Part shown: piece after piece, positions 31,981 to 41,049 of the stretch
Layout of the letters: every line of letters begins with the position of its first letter
How positions within the stretch are numbered: position 1 is the first letter of the stretch
NCBI RefSeq assembly: GCF_001514235.1
Contig: NZ_KQ948924.1
Location: 62,001-126,000, forward strand
Length of the DNA: 64,000 nt
Source: Streptomyces caeruleatus
Lineage (GTDB): Bacteria > Actinomycetota > Actinomycetes > Streptomycetales > Streptomycetaceae
Direction: 5' to 3'
The notes under the pieces: model-generated
What the model was told of the DNA's origin: nothing
Seen by the model: the letters and a program-made list of their open reading frames with translations, nothing else
Database searches by the model: none
Made by a program: the position numbers and the translations under genes

Positions 31981-34900
31981 TCAGCCCAGAGCGCTGGTCA
32001 CCTGGTAGCGGCCGGACGGCAGCCGGTAGCTCGCGGTCCCGTCCGCGAAGCCCAGGTCGTCGACGCCGGGCACCCGGGACAGGGGTGTGCGGCCCTCACG
32101 CACCGTGTCCGGGTCGGCCGTGGGGATGCGCAGGGTGGCCGTACTGTTCGCGGGGACCACGGCCCGGTAGGTCAGTGTCCGGCCGTCCGTGCGCCACGCG
32201 CTGACGATCTCGCCGTACGGCGAGAGATGCGAGCCGGTGACCCGGGTGACCCGCCCGCCGGGATCGAGGTGCGGGCGCAGGAAGAAGTGCCGGAAGCCCG
32301 GGTGCGCCGGGTCCTTGGCGATGCCCGCCATGCTCTCGTACATCCACTCCATGATCGCGCCGTAGGAGTAGTGGTTGAACGAGTTCATGTCGACCGGGCC
32401 GAAGCCGTCCTGATTCGAGTACGAGTTCCAGCGCTCCCAGATGGTGGTGGCTCCGTTGCGCACGGAGTACAGCCAGGACGGCATCGCGTCCTGGTGCAGC
32501 AGCTGGTACGCGAGGTCGACGCGGCCCTCGTCGGTGAGGACGGGGGCGAGGACGTTCACGCCGAGGAAGCCGACGGAGAGGGTGTTCTCGGCATACCGCA
32601 CGCGGGTGCTGTCGGGGTGCGCGTCCTTGTAGGCCTCGTCGTTGCCGATGTTCTCGGCGAGCAGCTCGACGAGGCGGCGGCGCTGGGCATCGGTGTCGTA
32701 GAAGCCCAGTTTGAGGACCCAGAGCAGGGCTGTCTGGCTGTTGTCCTCGGGCTTGCCGCCGAGCCAGGGCGGGGCCTCGCCCAGGCTGGAGCGGACGGTG
32801 ACCTCGCCCGTGGCGGGGTCGGTGACGAGGTACTTGGCGAGGAACGCCCGCTTGATCCGGGCGAACAGGTCCTCGTACGTCCGCGTCTCGGCGCTGCGGC
32901 CGGTGGCGCGGGCCATGTCGACCATCAGGCGGGCGCTGTAGCCGTAGTAGACGTCGCTGATGAGCTGGGTGCTGGTGTCCTGGAAGGCCAGCCAGTCGCC
33001 GAAGATCGCGCCCTGTCCGGCGTAGGTGTCGCCGGTGCGCTTCCTGATCCAGTCCATGTAGGTCGTCATCGCCGCCCAGCTGCGGTCGACCACGGTGGTG
33101 TCGCCGGACATCTGCCACACCGTCCAGGGCACGACGACCCCGCAGTCCGCCCAACCGCTCGCGGGGAGCGGCTGGTTGTAGCGGGAGCCGGGTGCGACCC
33201 AGGTGAACTGGGCGCCGTCCTGGCCGTAGGTCTTCTGCGAGTCGATCAGGATGTCCTCGAAGTGGCTGAGGAAACTGACGGCGTCGGCGTTGTAGAGGCC
33301 GGTCTGGGAGAACAGCTGGGTGTCACCGGTCCAGCCGAGGCGTTCGTCGCGCTGGGGGCAGTCGGTGGGGACCCACAGGTAGTTGCCGCGCTGGCCCCAA
33401 CGGACGTTGCTGATCAGCTGGTTGACGTCGGCGTCGTCCGTGGTGATCGTGCCGATGTCGCGGAGGGCGGAGGTGGCGACGCGGCCGGTGAAGCGGGTGA
33501 GGGTGACGGTCTCGGTCGCGGTGACGGAGACGTGGCGGAAGCCGTAGAAGGTCAGCGAGTCCTCGTGGGTCTCGCCGTCGGGGTCGCCCTTGAGGGTGTA
33601 GGTGCTGGTGGCCTTGGCGGCGCGGAGGTTGGCGCGGTAGACCGAGCCGACGGGGCCGTCGGCGCCGGCGCTGTCGTCGTTGAGCATCTCGCCGGGTTTG
33701 AAGGTGACCTGGGCGCCGGCCGGGCCGCGCAGGGTGTAGCGGGGCACGCCGACCATGTTCTGGCCCAGGTCGATCACGGCGGTGTCGCCGGGATGCAGGG
33801 TCACGGCGGCGGTGGCCGCGATGTCCGGGTCCGTGACGGTGCGGGCGGGGTCGACGACGATACCGCCCTTGCCGTTCGGGCTGCTCTCCTGGCCGGTCAC
33901 ACCCGTGTAGACGGTGAGGGAGGACGGCCGGCGATCCCACTCGGGCATCAGACGGGCGCTTTCACCGGGGTAGGCGACGAGCTTCGCGTCGGGGAACCTG
34001 GAGTCGAAGTCGTGCTCGGTCACGTCCGCCCAGCCGGAGGTGTCGAAGCCGGCCGACGTCCAGCCCGGGAGTTCCCTGCGGGCGTCGTAGGTCTGGCCGT
34101 CGTAGATGTCGTCGGCGCGGTGGGGGCCGGTGTCGGTGGCCGCCCAGTCGTCGCCGGGTGCGGTGACGACGGTCTGCTCGGATCCGTCGGCGTACCGGAC
34201 GAGGAGCTTGGCCTTGAGGGCCAGGGGGTTGCCGTCGGCCGAGTAGTAGACGCTGTTCTCGGAGATCCGGCTGTTGTACCAGCCGTTGCCGAGCACGGCG
34301 GCGAGGGTGACCTGCCCTTCGTGCCGGTCGCCCGCGACCAGGTCCGTGACGTCGTAGGTGAAGTAGTTGACGGTGGTGTCGTAGTTGGTCCAGCCGGGGG
34401 TCAGGAGTTCGTGGGTGGTGCCGTGGCCCTGGGGTACGGCGACGCGGTGGCCGTTGACGTGGGCCTCGTACACGCCGAGGGCGGAGATGTAGAGCCGGGC
34501 GTTTCGGACCTGCCGTCCGGTCAGGCGGGCTTGGCGGCGCAGCAGTGGGGCGCCGGGGGTGTGGGGCCGCTTGCCCGCCATGGTGATCCAGCGGGCGCCG
34601 TCCCAGCCTGCCGTGCCGTCGGTGCCGAGCAGGCCGGTCTCGAAGTGGGCGGTGGGTGCGGCGGGGACGGCACGGCCGGTCTCGTCCCAGACGGTCACCG
34701 TCCAGTGGTAGCGGGTGGAGGCGCGCAGGGCGGGGCCCGCGTAGCGCACGGCGACCGAGTCGGGCGAGGTGACGCGGCCGCTGTTCCACACGTCCGCCCG
34801 GCCGGGGGTCAGGCGGTCGGGTGCGGTCGCGACCAGGATCCGGTACGCCGACTGGCGGCGACCGCGTACCGGGGAGGCCGTGCGCCAGCCGAAGCGCGGG

Positions 34901-35106
34901 TGGGTGGCGTCCACGCCGAGGGGGTTCGTTCTGTGCTCGACCGTCAGGCCCTCGACGGCGGTGCGGTGCGGGGGCGGTGCGGCCGACGCGGGCGTGCCGC
35001 CGACGACCCCGCCGGCGAAAGCCAGGGGTGCGGCGCCCAGTGCCGTGCTGAGCACCGCCCTTCGGCGCACCCCGCGGCCCTTCGTGCTGTCGACTCCGTC
35101 ATTCAT
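31981..35106 (-). CDS. Secreted alpha-L-rhamnosidase (GH78)
   Basis: A 1041-residue protein with a Tat-like signal (GRGVRRRAVLSTALGAAPLA, cleavage near ASA-AP). It contains N-terminal beta-sandwich domains (about 50-420), the GH78 barrel (about 520-900) and a C-terminal Greek-key domain. The family motif DCPQRDERLGWTGD begins at about residue 582, with Glu588 the candidate general acid; WERWNSYSNQDGFG supplies the later catalytic region. It releases terminal L-rhamnose from plant glycosides or pectin. ATG 35106 follows AAGGGA; the ATG further upstream lacks one. Rhamnose-type operators precede it. Confidence 0.92.
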   Translation of the reverse strand: MNDGVDSTKGRGVRRRAVLSTALGAAPLAFAGGVVGGTPASAAPPPHRTAVEGLTVEHRTNPLGVDATHPRFGWRTASPVRGRRQSAYRILVATAPDRLTPGRADVWNSGRVTSPDSVAVRYAGPALRASTRYHWTVTVWDETGRAVPAAPTAHFETGLLGTDGTAGWDGARWITMAGKRPHTPGAPLLRRQARLTGRQVRNARLYISALGVYEAHVNGHRVAVPQGHGTTHELLTPGWTNYDTTVNYFTYDVTDLVAGDRHEGQVTLAAVLGNGWYNSRISENSVYYSADGNPLALKAKLLVRYADGSEQTVVTAPGDDWAATDTGPHRADDIYDGQTYDARRELPGWTSAGFDTSGWADVTEHDFDSRFPDAKLVAYPGESARLMPEWDRRPSSLTVYTGVTGQESSPNGKGGIVVDPARTVTDPDIAATAAVTLHPGDTAVIDLGQNMVGVPRYTLRGPAGAQVTFKPGEMLNDDSAGADGPVGSVYRANLRAAKATSTYTLKGDPDGETHEDSLTFYGFRHVSVTATETVTLTRFTGRVATSALRDIGTITTDDADVNQLISNVRWGQRGNYLWVPTDCPQRDERLGWTGDTQLFSQTGLYNADAVSFLSHFEDILIDSQKTYGQDGAQFTWVAPGSRYNQPLPASGWADCGVVVPWTVWQMSGDTTVVDRSWAAMTTYMDWIRKRTGDTYAGQGAIFGDWLAFQDTSTQLISDVYYGYSARLMVDMARATGRSAETRTYEDLFARIKRAFLAKYLVTDPATGEVTVRSSLGEAPPWLGGKPEDNSQTALLWVLKLGFYDTDAQRRRLVELLAENIGNDEAYKDAHPDSTRVRYAENTLSVGFLGVNVLAPVLTDEGRVDLAYQLLHQDAMPSWLYSVRNGATTIWERWNSYSNQDGFGPVDMNSFNHYSYGAIMEWMYESMAGIAKDPAHPGFRHFFLRPHLDPGGRVTRVTGSHLSPYGEIVSAWRTDGRTLTYRAVVPANSTATLRIPTADPDTVREGRTPLSRVPGVDDLGFADGTASYRLPSGRYQVTSALG

Positions 35107-35134
35107 GCCGTTGTCCCTTCGGCTTGCTCGGAGT

Positions 35135-35191
35135 TGGAACGATTCAGCTCGAACGTCGGTTGAAGCTAGTGGCAGAAGTGACGGGAGTCCA
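35135..35191 (-). promoter_or_regulatory. Rhamnosidase promoter with LacI-type operator
   Basis: On the minus strand TGGACT (35186-35191) and TAGCTT (35163-35168) are 17 nt apart; transcription would start near 35156. TGGAACGATTCA (35135-35146), whose complement TGAATCGTTCCA differs by one base from the rhaI operator, lies at about +10 to +21. Confidence 0.65.
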
Positions 35192-35255
35192 TGGCGTATG
35201 CAGGACAACTTCTGTGCAGATTCCAACAGAAGCAGTCAGTCGATGAGCGAGGAAT

Positions 35256-35267
35256 TGAAACCGTTCA
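35256..35267. promoter_or_regulatory. Second, upstream LacI-type dyad
   Basis: TGAAACCGTTCA (complement TGAACGGTTTCA) has the same TGAA...TTCA frame as the other rha operators. It is about 100 nt upstream of the predicted rhamnosidase start site and 121 bp centre-to-centre from the proximal operator, so it may serve as an auxiliary looping site. Confidence 0.5.
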
Positions 35268-35419
35268 AAACGTGATGACCGGCTCTCGCCGCTTTGCCGG
35301 CGCCGGGGGTGTCGTCAAGTACACCTGGCATTACGGGTCCTGCGCCCCATGTGGTCGCGTCGTCCGCTCCGTAGCTTCTTCGGCAGGGCACAGGGAGTGC
35401 CGGACGGGGAGTGATGACG

Positions 35420-36205
35420 ATGGTGCGCGCGGGCTCGCGACGGACGCACGACAAGGGACCGGCCGCCGAGGCGCTCCGGCTGGTCAAGGTCAGCAAGACC
35501 TACGGGGCGAGGGACAGTGCCGTGACCGCTCTGGACGGGGTCACCCTGGGGCTGGGGCGGGGCACGTTCACCGCGGTGATGGGGCCTTCGGGTTCCGGCA
35601 AGACCACGCTGCTGCACTGCGCGGCCGGTCTGGACCGGCCCGACAGCGGCATCGTGTGCGTGGACGGCACCGAGCTGACCGGGGGCGGGGAGGCCGACTT
35701 GACGAAGTTCCGGCGCGGTCGGATCGGGTTCGTGTTCCAGCAGTACAACCTGTTGGAGACACTCACCGTCGCGCAGAATACGGTGCTGCCGCTGAAGCTC
35801 GCCGGGCAGCGTGTCGACCGCGGGCGCGCCAAGGAGGTGCTGACCTCGGTGGGCCTCGGCGACCGGCTCGGACACCGCCCCGGCCAGTTGTCCGGCGGTC
35901 AGCGGCAGCGCGTGGCCATCGCCCGCGCGCTGGTGACGGAACCCCGGGTGATCTTCGCGGACGAGCCCACGGGCGCCCTGGACACCCGGAGCGCGCGTGA
36001 GGTGTTGCTGTTGCTCCAGCGGGCGGTGCGGGTGCACGGCCGGACCGTGGTGATGGTGACCCACGACCCGGTCGCCGCCTCCTACGCGGACTCGGTGCTG
36101 TTCCTGGCGGACGGCAGGCTCGCGGGCCGGATGGACGCGCCGACGGCCAACGCGGTGGCCGAACGCCTCGCGCACCTGGGCGACAACGTCACGACGGGGG
36201 TGTGA
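35420..36205 (+). CDS. ABC transporter ATPase (MacB/LolD type)
   Basis: A 261-residue ATPase with Walker A GPSGSGKTT, Q-loop FVFQQYNLL, signature LSGGQRQRVAIARAL, Walker B VIFADEPTGAL and H-loop VTHDP. Family knowledge: this class works with FtsX-like permeases in mechanotransmission, antimicrobial peptide sensing or export. ATG 35420 sits 6-8 nt after GGGGAG; GTG 35411 and ATG 35414 are too close to it. It is 3 nt upstream of its permease. Confidence 0.88.
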   Translation: MVRAGSRRTHDKGPAAEALRLVKVSKTYGARDSAVTALDGVTLGLGRGTFTAVMGPSGSGKTTLLHCAAGLDRPDSGIVCVDGTELTGGGEADLTKFRRGRIGFVFQQYNLLETLTVAQNTVLPLKLAGQRVDRGRAKEVLTSVGLGDRLGHRPGQLSGGQRQRVAIARALVTEPRVIFADEPTGALDTRSAREVLLLLQRAVRVHGRTVVMVTHDPVAASYADSVLFLADGRLAGRMDAPTANAVAERLAHLGDNVTTGV

Positions 36206-36208
36206 GCG

Positions 36209-37519
36209 ATGTTCCTGCTGGCCATGCGGTCGATCCGGCACCGCCCGGGGCGGTTCCTCGCGACGCTGCTGTCCGCGTTCCTGGGCGCGGCGATCATCAT
36301 GACGTTCAACTCGATGCACGACACGGCGGCACAGGACGGCGTGGACCCGACCAGTGCCGAGACCCTGTCCACCGCGGCCGGCGTCGTCGGCGGCTACGGC
36401 ACCCTGCTGGTCTTCTTCGCCGTCGCCTCCACCCTGACGGTCAACGTCCGTCAGCGCACCGCCGAGTTGGAGCTGCTGCGCCGCTCGGGGGCGACTCCCG
36501 GGCAGCTCAAGCGGATGGTGGTCGGCGAGGCGGTGGTCGTGGCCCTGGTGGGCGCGGCGCTGGCGATCGGCCCGGCGATGCTGGGTGGCCGAGCCCTGCT
36601 GGAGGTGTTCCAGGACAGCGGCCAGGTCGCCGGGTCCGTCGATCCCTCCTTCGGTCCGGTCGCGCTCCTGACGGGCATCGACATCACGCTGCTCGCGTCG
36701 GCCGGCGCCGCCTTCCTCGCCGTACGGCGTGCGACGCGCGGGCAGGAACGGCCGGGCGGGGCACGGAAGTTCCTCGCATACGGCGCGCTGCTCGCCGGAG
36801 CCGCGTCGGCCTCCTCCACGTTCGTGTTCTCGGGGACGGACGCGGCCCTGATGGCACCGCCCGCCTATGGGGCGATCCTGCTGTCGGTGGGCTTCGCTCT
36901 GATGGCGCCGCGGCTGCTGGAGGCCGTGCTGGACCGGCTGCCGCTGGACGGCGCGAGCGGCTGGCTGGCCGTCCGGAACCTGCGGGAGCGGGCCGGTCAT
37001 CTGGCCGGGATCCTGATGTCGCTGATCCTGTTCACGGCGGTCGCCACGGCCACGCTCACCATGCAGGCGGTGGAGAGCGACGCCGTGGCCGCCTCGGGCC
37101 TGACGAAGTCGATCGACGCCAAGAACCTGGAGACGCTCAACGTCACGGTCGTCGGCATCATCGTGGTCTTCGTCTGCGTGATGCTGGTCAACTCGCTGTA
37201 CGCGGCGACCAGTTACCGGGCCCGGGAGTTCGGGCAACAGCGCCTGGCGGGCGCGACCCCGGGGCAGGTGCTCGGCACGGTGGGCACCGAGACCCTGATC
37301 CTGACCGTCACCGGAGTCCTGTTCGGGACGGTGGCCGCGCTGGCCGGGATCGTCCCGTTCACGGTGGTGCGCACGGACGGGGTGCTGCCGGGCGAGGTCT
37401 GCGCCATCGGGGTCGCGGTGATCGCGGTGGCGGCGTCGGTGACGCTGGGGACGGCCCTGGCCACGGCGCGGCGGATGCTGCGGACGCCGGCGGTGGGGGC
37501 GGTCGCGGTGGCTTCGTGA
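36209..37519 (+). CDS. FtsX-like ABC permease
   Basis: A 436-residue membrane protein with two FtsX-like halves. Helices are visible near the N-terminus (RFLATLLSAFLGAAIIMTFN), at 55-75, 105-125 and 155-175, and again in the second half (LAGILMSLILFTAVATATLT; VVGIIVVFVCVMLVNSLYAA). Coupling motifs ELELLRRSGATPGQLKRMV and FGQQRLAGATPGQVLGTV are duplicated. It partners the ATPase just upstream. No two-component system is adjacent, so the substrate cannot be inferred. Confidence 0.85.
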   Translation: MFLLAMRSIRHRPGRFLATLLSAFLGAAIIMTFNSMHDTAAQDGVDPTSAETLSTAAGVVGGYGTLLVFFAVASTLTVNVRQRTAELELLRRSGATPGQLKRMVVGEAVVVALVGAALAIGPAMLGGRALLEVFQDSGQVAGSVDPSFGPVALLTGIDITLLASAGAAFLAVRRATRGQERPGGARKFLAYGALLAGAASASSTFVFSGTDAALMAPPAYGAILLSVGFALMAPRLLEAVLDRLPLDGASGWLAVRNLRERAGHLAGILMSLILFTAVATATLTMQAVESDAVAASGLTKSIDAKNLETLNVTVVGIIVVFVCVMLVNSLYAATSYRAREFGQQRLAGATPGQVLGTVGTETLILTVTGVLFGTVAALAGIVPFTVVRTDGVLPGEVCAIGVAVIAVAASVTLGTALATARRMLRTPAVGAVAVAS

Positions 37520-37569
37520 GCCGGGCCGCGGCAGGGGGCGGTCGCTTCGGCGGCCGCCCCCGAGAGGAA

Positions 37570-37634
37570 ACCGATCGGTCTATCGCCTTCCGGTCGGCCG
37601 AGCCCTCATGACATCATCACTGAACAAGCGCTTG
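37570..37634. promoter_or_regulatory. Two 10-bp palindromes upstream of the MoxR gene
   Basis: ACCGATCGGT (37570-37579) and CAAGCGCTTG (37625-37634) are perfect palindromes in the 149-nt gap. The first has the ACCG..CGGT form and the second the CAAGCGCTTG form typical of TetR-family operators. No TetR gene is adjacent. Confidence 0.35.
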
Positions 37635-37668
37635 GACACCACGCTGGACCACTGACCTGGAGGCCCCG

Positions 37669-38526
37669 TTGTTCACTTCCGTCGACGACGTCTCCGCCCG
37701 TCTGGCCGAGACCGGCTACCTCGCCTCGCCCGCCGTCGCCACGACCGTCTTCCTCGCCGACCGCCTCGGCAAGCCGCTCCTGGTGGAGGGTCCGGCCGGG
37801 GTAGGCAAGACGGAGCTCGCGAAGGCCGTGGCCGAGGTGGCGGAGGCACGGCTGGTCCGGCTCCAGTGCTACGAGGGAGTCGACGAGTCCCGGGCGTTGT
37901 ACGAGTGGAACCACGCCAAGCAGCTGCTGCGGATCAGCGCGGGCCGCGACGAGACGTGGGACGAGACGCGCACGGACATCTTCAGCGAGGAGTTCCTGCT
38001 CACGCGGCCGCTGCTGACGGCCATCCGGGGCGACGACCCCAAGGTGCTGCTGATCGACGAGACCGACAAGGCGGACGTCGAGGTGGAGGGCCTGCTCCTG
38101 GAGGTGCTCAGCGACTTCCAGGTCACCGTCCCGGAGCTGGGCACGATCAGCGCGACGCGCCGCCCGTTCGTCGTCCTCACCTCCAACGCGAGCCGGGAGC
38201 TGTCCGAGGCACTGCGCCGCCGCTGTCTGTTCCTGCACATCGGCTTCCCCGACGAGGAGTTGGAGCGGCGGATCGTACGGCTGAAGGTGCCGGGCCTCGA
38301 CGAGGCGCTGACCCGCTCGGTCGTACGGGTCGTGGGCGCGCTGCGGGCGATGGACCTGCGCAAGCTGCCGTCCGTCGCCGAGACCATCGACTGGGCGCGC
38401 ACCCTGCTCGCGCTCGGCGCCGGCACCCTGGACGAGACCGTCGTACGGGACACGCTCGGTGTCCTCCTCAAGCACCAGGACGACGTCCTCAAGGCCGCCG
38501 CCAAGCTCGACCTGGACGCCCTGTGA
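37669..38526 (+). CDS. MoxR-family AAA+ ATPase
   Basis: A 285-residue ATPase with Walker A GPAGVGKTEL (about 43-52), Walker B VLLIDETDKAD and sensor segment VVLTSNASRELSEALRRRC with an arginine finger region. MoxR ATPases act with VWA proteins as chaperones that insert cofactors or assemble complexes. The start is TTG 37669, with GGAGG 5 nt upstream. It is coupled to the VWA gene by a GTGA overlap. Confidence 0.9.
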   Translation: MFTSVDDVSARLAETGYLASPAVATTVFLADRLGKPLLVEGPAGVGKTELAKAVAEVAEARLVRLQCYEGVDESRALYEWNHAKQLLRISAGRDETWDETRTDIFSEEFLLTRPLLTAIRGDDPKVLLIDETDKADVEVEGLLLEVLSDFQVTVPELGTISATRRPFVVLTSNASRELSEALRRRCLFLHIGFPDEELERRIVRLKVPGLDEALTRSVVRVVGALRAMDLRKLPSVAETIDWARTLLALGAGTLDETVVRDTLGVLLKHQDDVLKAAAKLDLDAL

Positions 38527-39887
38527 CCACGCCCGCGGGGGCGGGGGTCACGGAGCGGTTGACGTCCTTCGTCGCGGCCCTGCGCGCGCACGGCGTCCGG
38601 ATCGGCACCGGCGAGACGGTGGACGCGGCACAGGCCGTGGAGGCGCTCGGCCTGGCGGACCGGGAGCTGCTGCGCGAAGGGCTGGCGGCGACGCTGTTGC
38701 ACGGCCCCGGTCAACGGACGGTCTTCGACCCGGTCTTCGACCTCTACTTCCCGCGCGGCGTCGGCGGCCCGGAGCAGCGGACGGCCGGCCGGGAGGATCT
38801 CCGCCACCGACTGGCGGACGCCCTGACCGCCGACGACCGGGCGATGCTGGCGCGGCTGGCGGTCGAGGCGGTCGACGGCTTCGGGGGGTACGGCTCCTCG
38901 CCGGGCTCGGACGGCTGGTCGTCGTACCAGACGCTCGAACGGCTGCGCCCGCAGACCCTGTTCGCCCGGGTCCGCGACAACGTCCGTGGGCAGGGCGGCA
39001 GTTCGGGGTTCACGGACCGGCTGCTGGAGGACGAGATCCGCCGGCGTATCGATGCGTTCCGGGCGCTGGTGGCGGCGGAGGCGCGGCGGCGGGTGGCCGA
39101 GCGGCGGGGCCGGGACGAGATCGCCCGGCGGGCAGTGGCTCCGACCGCCGACCGGCTGGACTTCCTGTTCGCGGGGAAGGCCCAACTGGCCGAGCTGCGC
39201 CGGACCGTGTCGCCGCTCGCCCGCAAGTTGGCGACCCGCCTCGCGGCCCGTCGCCGCCGTGCCTCGCGGGGCTCGATCGATCTGCGGCGGACGCTGCGCG
39301 GGTCGCTGTCGACGGGCGGGGTGCCGATGAGGCCGGTGCTGCGCCGGCGCCGTCCGGTCCGGCCCGAACTGGTGCTCCTGTGCGATGTGTCGGGCTCGGT
39401 GTCCGGGTTCTCGGACTTCACGATGCTGCTGGTGCAGGCGCTGCACGACCAGTTCAGCAAGGTGCGGGTGTTCGCGTTCGTCAACCGGATCGACGAGGTG
39501 ACCCAGCTGCTCGAACACGGTACCGCCGACCCGGAGGGGCTCGGCGCCCGCATCGAGGCGGAGGCCACGCTCACGGGCTATCACGGCAGCAGCGACTACG
39601 GCATGGCGCTGGGCGAGTTCGCGGAGCGCTACGGCGACGCGGTCGGCCCGCGCACGACCGTGTTCGTCCTCGGCGACGCCCGTACGAACATGAACGACCC
39701 GAACCTGCCGGCCGTGCGGCAGATCGCCGGACAGGCGCGCCGCGTCTACTGGCTGAACCCCGAGCAGCGCTCCCGCTGGGGCACGGGCGACTCCGCCGCA
39801 CCCGACTACGCCGAGCTGGTCGAGATGCACGAGTGCCGCACGGCCCGGCAGCTCAGTGCGCTGGTGGCGCGGCTGTTGCCGGTGTGA
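38523..39887 (+). CDS. VWA-domain protein (CoxE-like)
   Basis: A 454-residue protein. The C-terminal half (about 275-450) is a von Willebrand factor A domain with MIDAS motif DVSGSVS; the N-terminal half is basic and helical, with an Arg-rich stretch before the VWA. CoxE-like proteins work with MoxR/CoxD-type ATPases. No CO dehydrogenase or other client gene is adjacent here, so the client is unknown. GTG 38523 overlaps the moxR stop. Confidence 0.87.
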   Translation: MTTPAGAGVTERLTSFVAALRAHGVRIGTGETVDAAQAVEALGLADRELLREGLAATLLHGPGQRTVFDPVFDLYFPRGVGGPEQRTAGREDLRHRLADALTADDRAMLARLAVEAVDGFGGYGSSPGSDGWSSYQTLERLRPQTLFARVRDNVRGQGGSSGFTDRLLEDEIRRRIDAFRALVAAEARRRVAERRGRDEIARRAVAPTADRLDFLFAGKAQLAELRRTVSPLARKLATRLAARRRRASRGSIDLRRTLRGSLSTGGVPMRPVLRRRRPVRPELVLLCDVSGSVSGFSDFTMLLVQALHDQFSKVRVFAFVNRIDEVTQLLEHGTADPEGLGARIEAEATLTGYHGSSDYGMALGEFAERYGDAVGPRTTVFVLGDARTNMNDPNLPAVRQIAGQARRVYWLNPEQRSRWGTGDSAAPDYAELVEMHECRTARQLSALVARLLPV

Positions 39888-40050
39888 CGCTGCGCCCCCC
39901 TGGGTGATCAGACGGCGGCGAGCTGCGGGGCGAGGGTGCCCGGATCCGCCGCCGAGCCCGCGGGCCGGACCCCGGTGAAAATCAGGGTTCGTCCCCGATG
40001 GTCGGCAGGGGGTGGATTTCCTACGCTCGGCGAGAACGGAGGGGGATCCC

Positions 40051-41025
40051 ATGAAGGCAGTGATCCAGGATCGGTACGGCTCGGCGGACGTCCTGAAGTT
40101 CAGGGACGTCGACCGGCCGGTGCCGGCGGCCGACGAGGTGCTGGTGCGGGTGCGCGCGGCCTCGGTCAACGCGTACGACTGGCACCTCATGCACGGCGAC
40201 CCGGTGCTCGGGCGCGCCATGATGGGGTTGCGCAGGCCCAAGGCACCCGTGCGGGGCCGGGACTTCGCGGGGCTGGTGGAGGCCGTGGGCTCCGGAGTCA
40301 CGGGGATCGTGCCCGGTGACGAGGTGTACGGCGAGGCCGACGGCGCGTTCGCGGAGTTCGTGTGCGCCAAGGACGGCATGGTGGGCCCGAAGCCGGCCAA
40401 CCTGACCTTCGAGCAGGCGGCCGCGATACCCCTGGCGGGGAACACCGCGCTGATCGGCCTGCGGGACGTGGCCGGGGTGCGGAGCGGCCAGACGGTCCTG
40501 GTCAACGGCGCTTCGGGCGGGGTGGGCACGTTCGCCGTGCAGCTCGCCAAGGCCTACGGCGCCGAGGTGACGGCGGTGTGCAGCACGCGGAACGTGGAGC
40601 TGGTCCGCTCGCTCGGCGCGGACCATGTCATCGACTACAAGCGGGACGACTTCACCCACGGCGGCAGGCGGTACGACGTCGTGCTGGACCTGGTGGGCAA
40701 CCACTCACTGGCCGGGTTCCGCCGCGCGCTCGCACCCACCGGCACGCTGGTGCTGTCCGGCGGCGGTGTGTACGAGGGCGGCAGCGTGGTCGGGCCGATG
40801 GGGCTCTTCTTCAGGAGGCGGCTGGCCGCGCCCTTCGCCCGTCAGCGGCTGCTCGAACTCCCGGCCCGGCAGAGCAGGGCGAACCTCGCGGCGCTGCGCG
40901 AACTCGCCGAGTCCGGGAGGATCGCCCCGGTCGTCGAGCGGACGTACCCCCTGAGCGAGGCGGCCGAGGCGATCCGGTACGTGGAGGTGGAGCACGCGCG
41001 CGCGAAGGTCGTCGTCACCGTGTGA
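40051..41025 (+). CDS. Zinc-independent quinone-reductase-like NAD(P)-dependent dehydrogenase
   Basis: A 324-residue medium-chain dehydrogenase. GroES-like N-terminal domain (about 1-110), Rossmann segment VLVNGASGGVGTFAVQLAKA (about 151-170) and the pattern STRNVELVRSLGADHVIDYK. The cysteine/histidine zinc ligands of alcohol dehydrogenases are absent, so it is of the quinone oxidoreductase subtype, probably NADPH-dependent. A strong GGAGGGGG precedes ATG 40051. It is monocistronic. Confidence 0.85.
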   Translation: MKAVIQDRYGSADVLKFRDVDRPVPAADEVLVRVRAASVNAYDWHLMHGDPVLGRAMMGLRRPKAPVRGRDFAGLVEAVGSGVTGIVPGDEVYGEADGAFAEFVCAKDGMVGPKPANLTFEQAAAIPLAGNTALIGLRDVAGVRSGQTVLVNGASGGVGTFAVQLAKAYGAEVTAVCSTRNVELVRSLGADHVIDYKRDDFTHGGRRYDVVLDLVGNHSLAGFRRALAPTGTLVLSGGGVYEGGSVVGPMGLFFRRRLAAPFARQRLLELPARQSRANLAALRELAESGRIAPVVERTYPLSEAAEAIRYVEVEHARAKVVVTV

Positions 41026-41049
41026 GGTGCGGGCGCGGGCCGGTCGGCA

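Larger units (their letters stand above)
35107..35419. other. 313-nt divergent intergenic region
   Basis: The gap between the rhamnosidase and the ABC transporter ATPase holds the rhamnosidase promoter and two LacI-type operators (separate entries). Nothing clear beyond those was found; no RNA gene or small ORF with an SD was recognised. Confidence 0.6.

Noticed and set aside
31864..35163. Open plus-strand frame of about 1100 codons opposite the rhamnosidase
   Set aside because: Composition is Val/Gly/Ala-rich without domains, exactly antisense to a clear GH78 protein.
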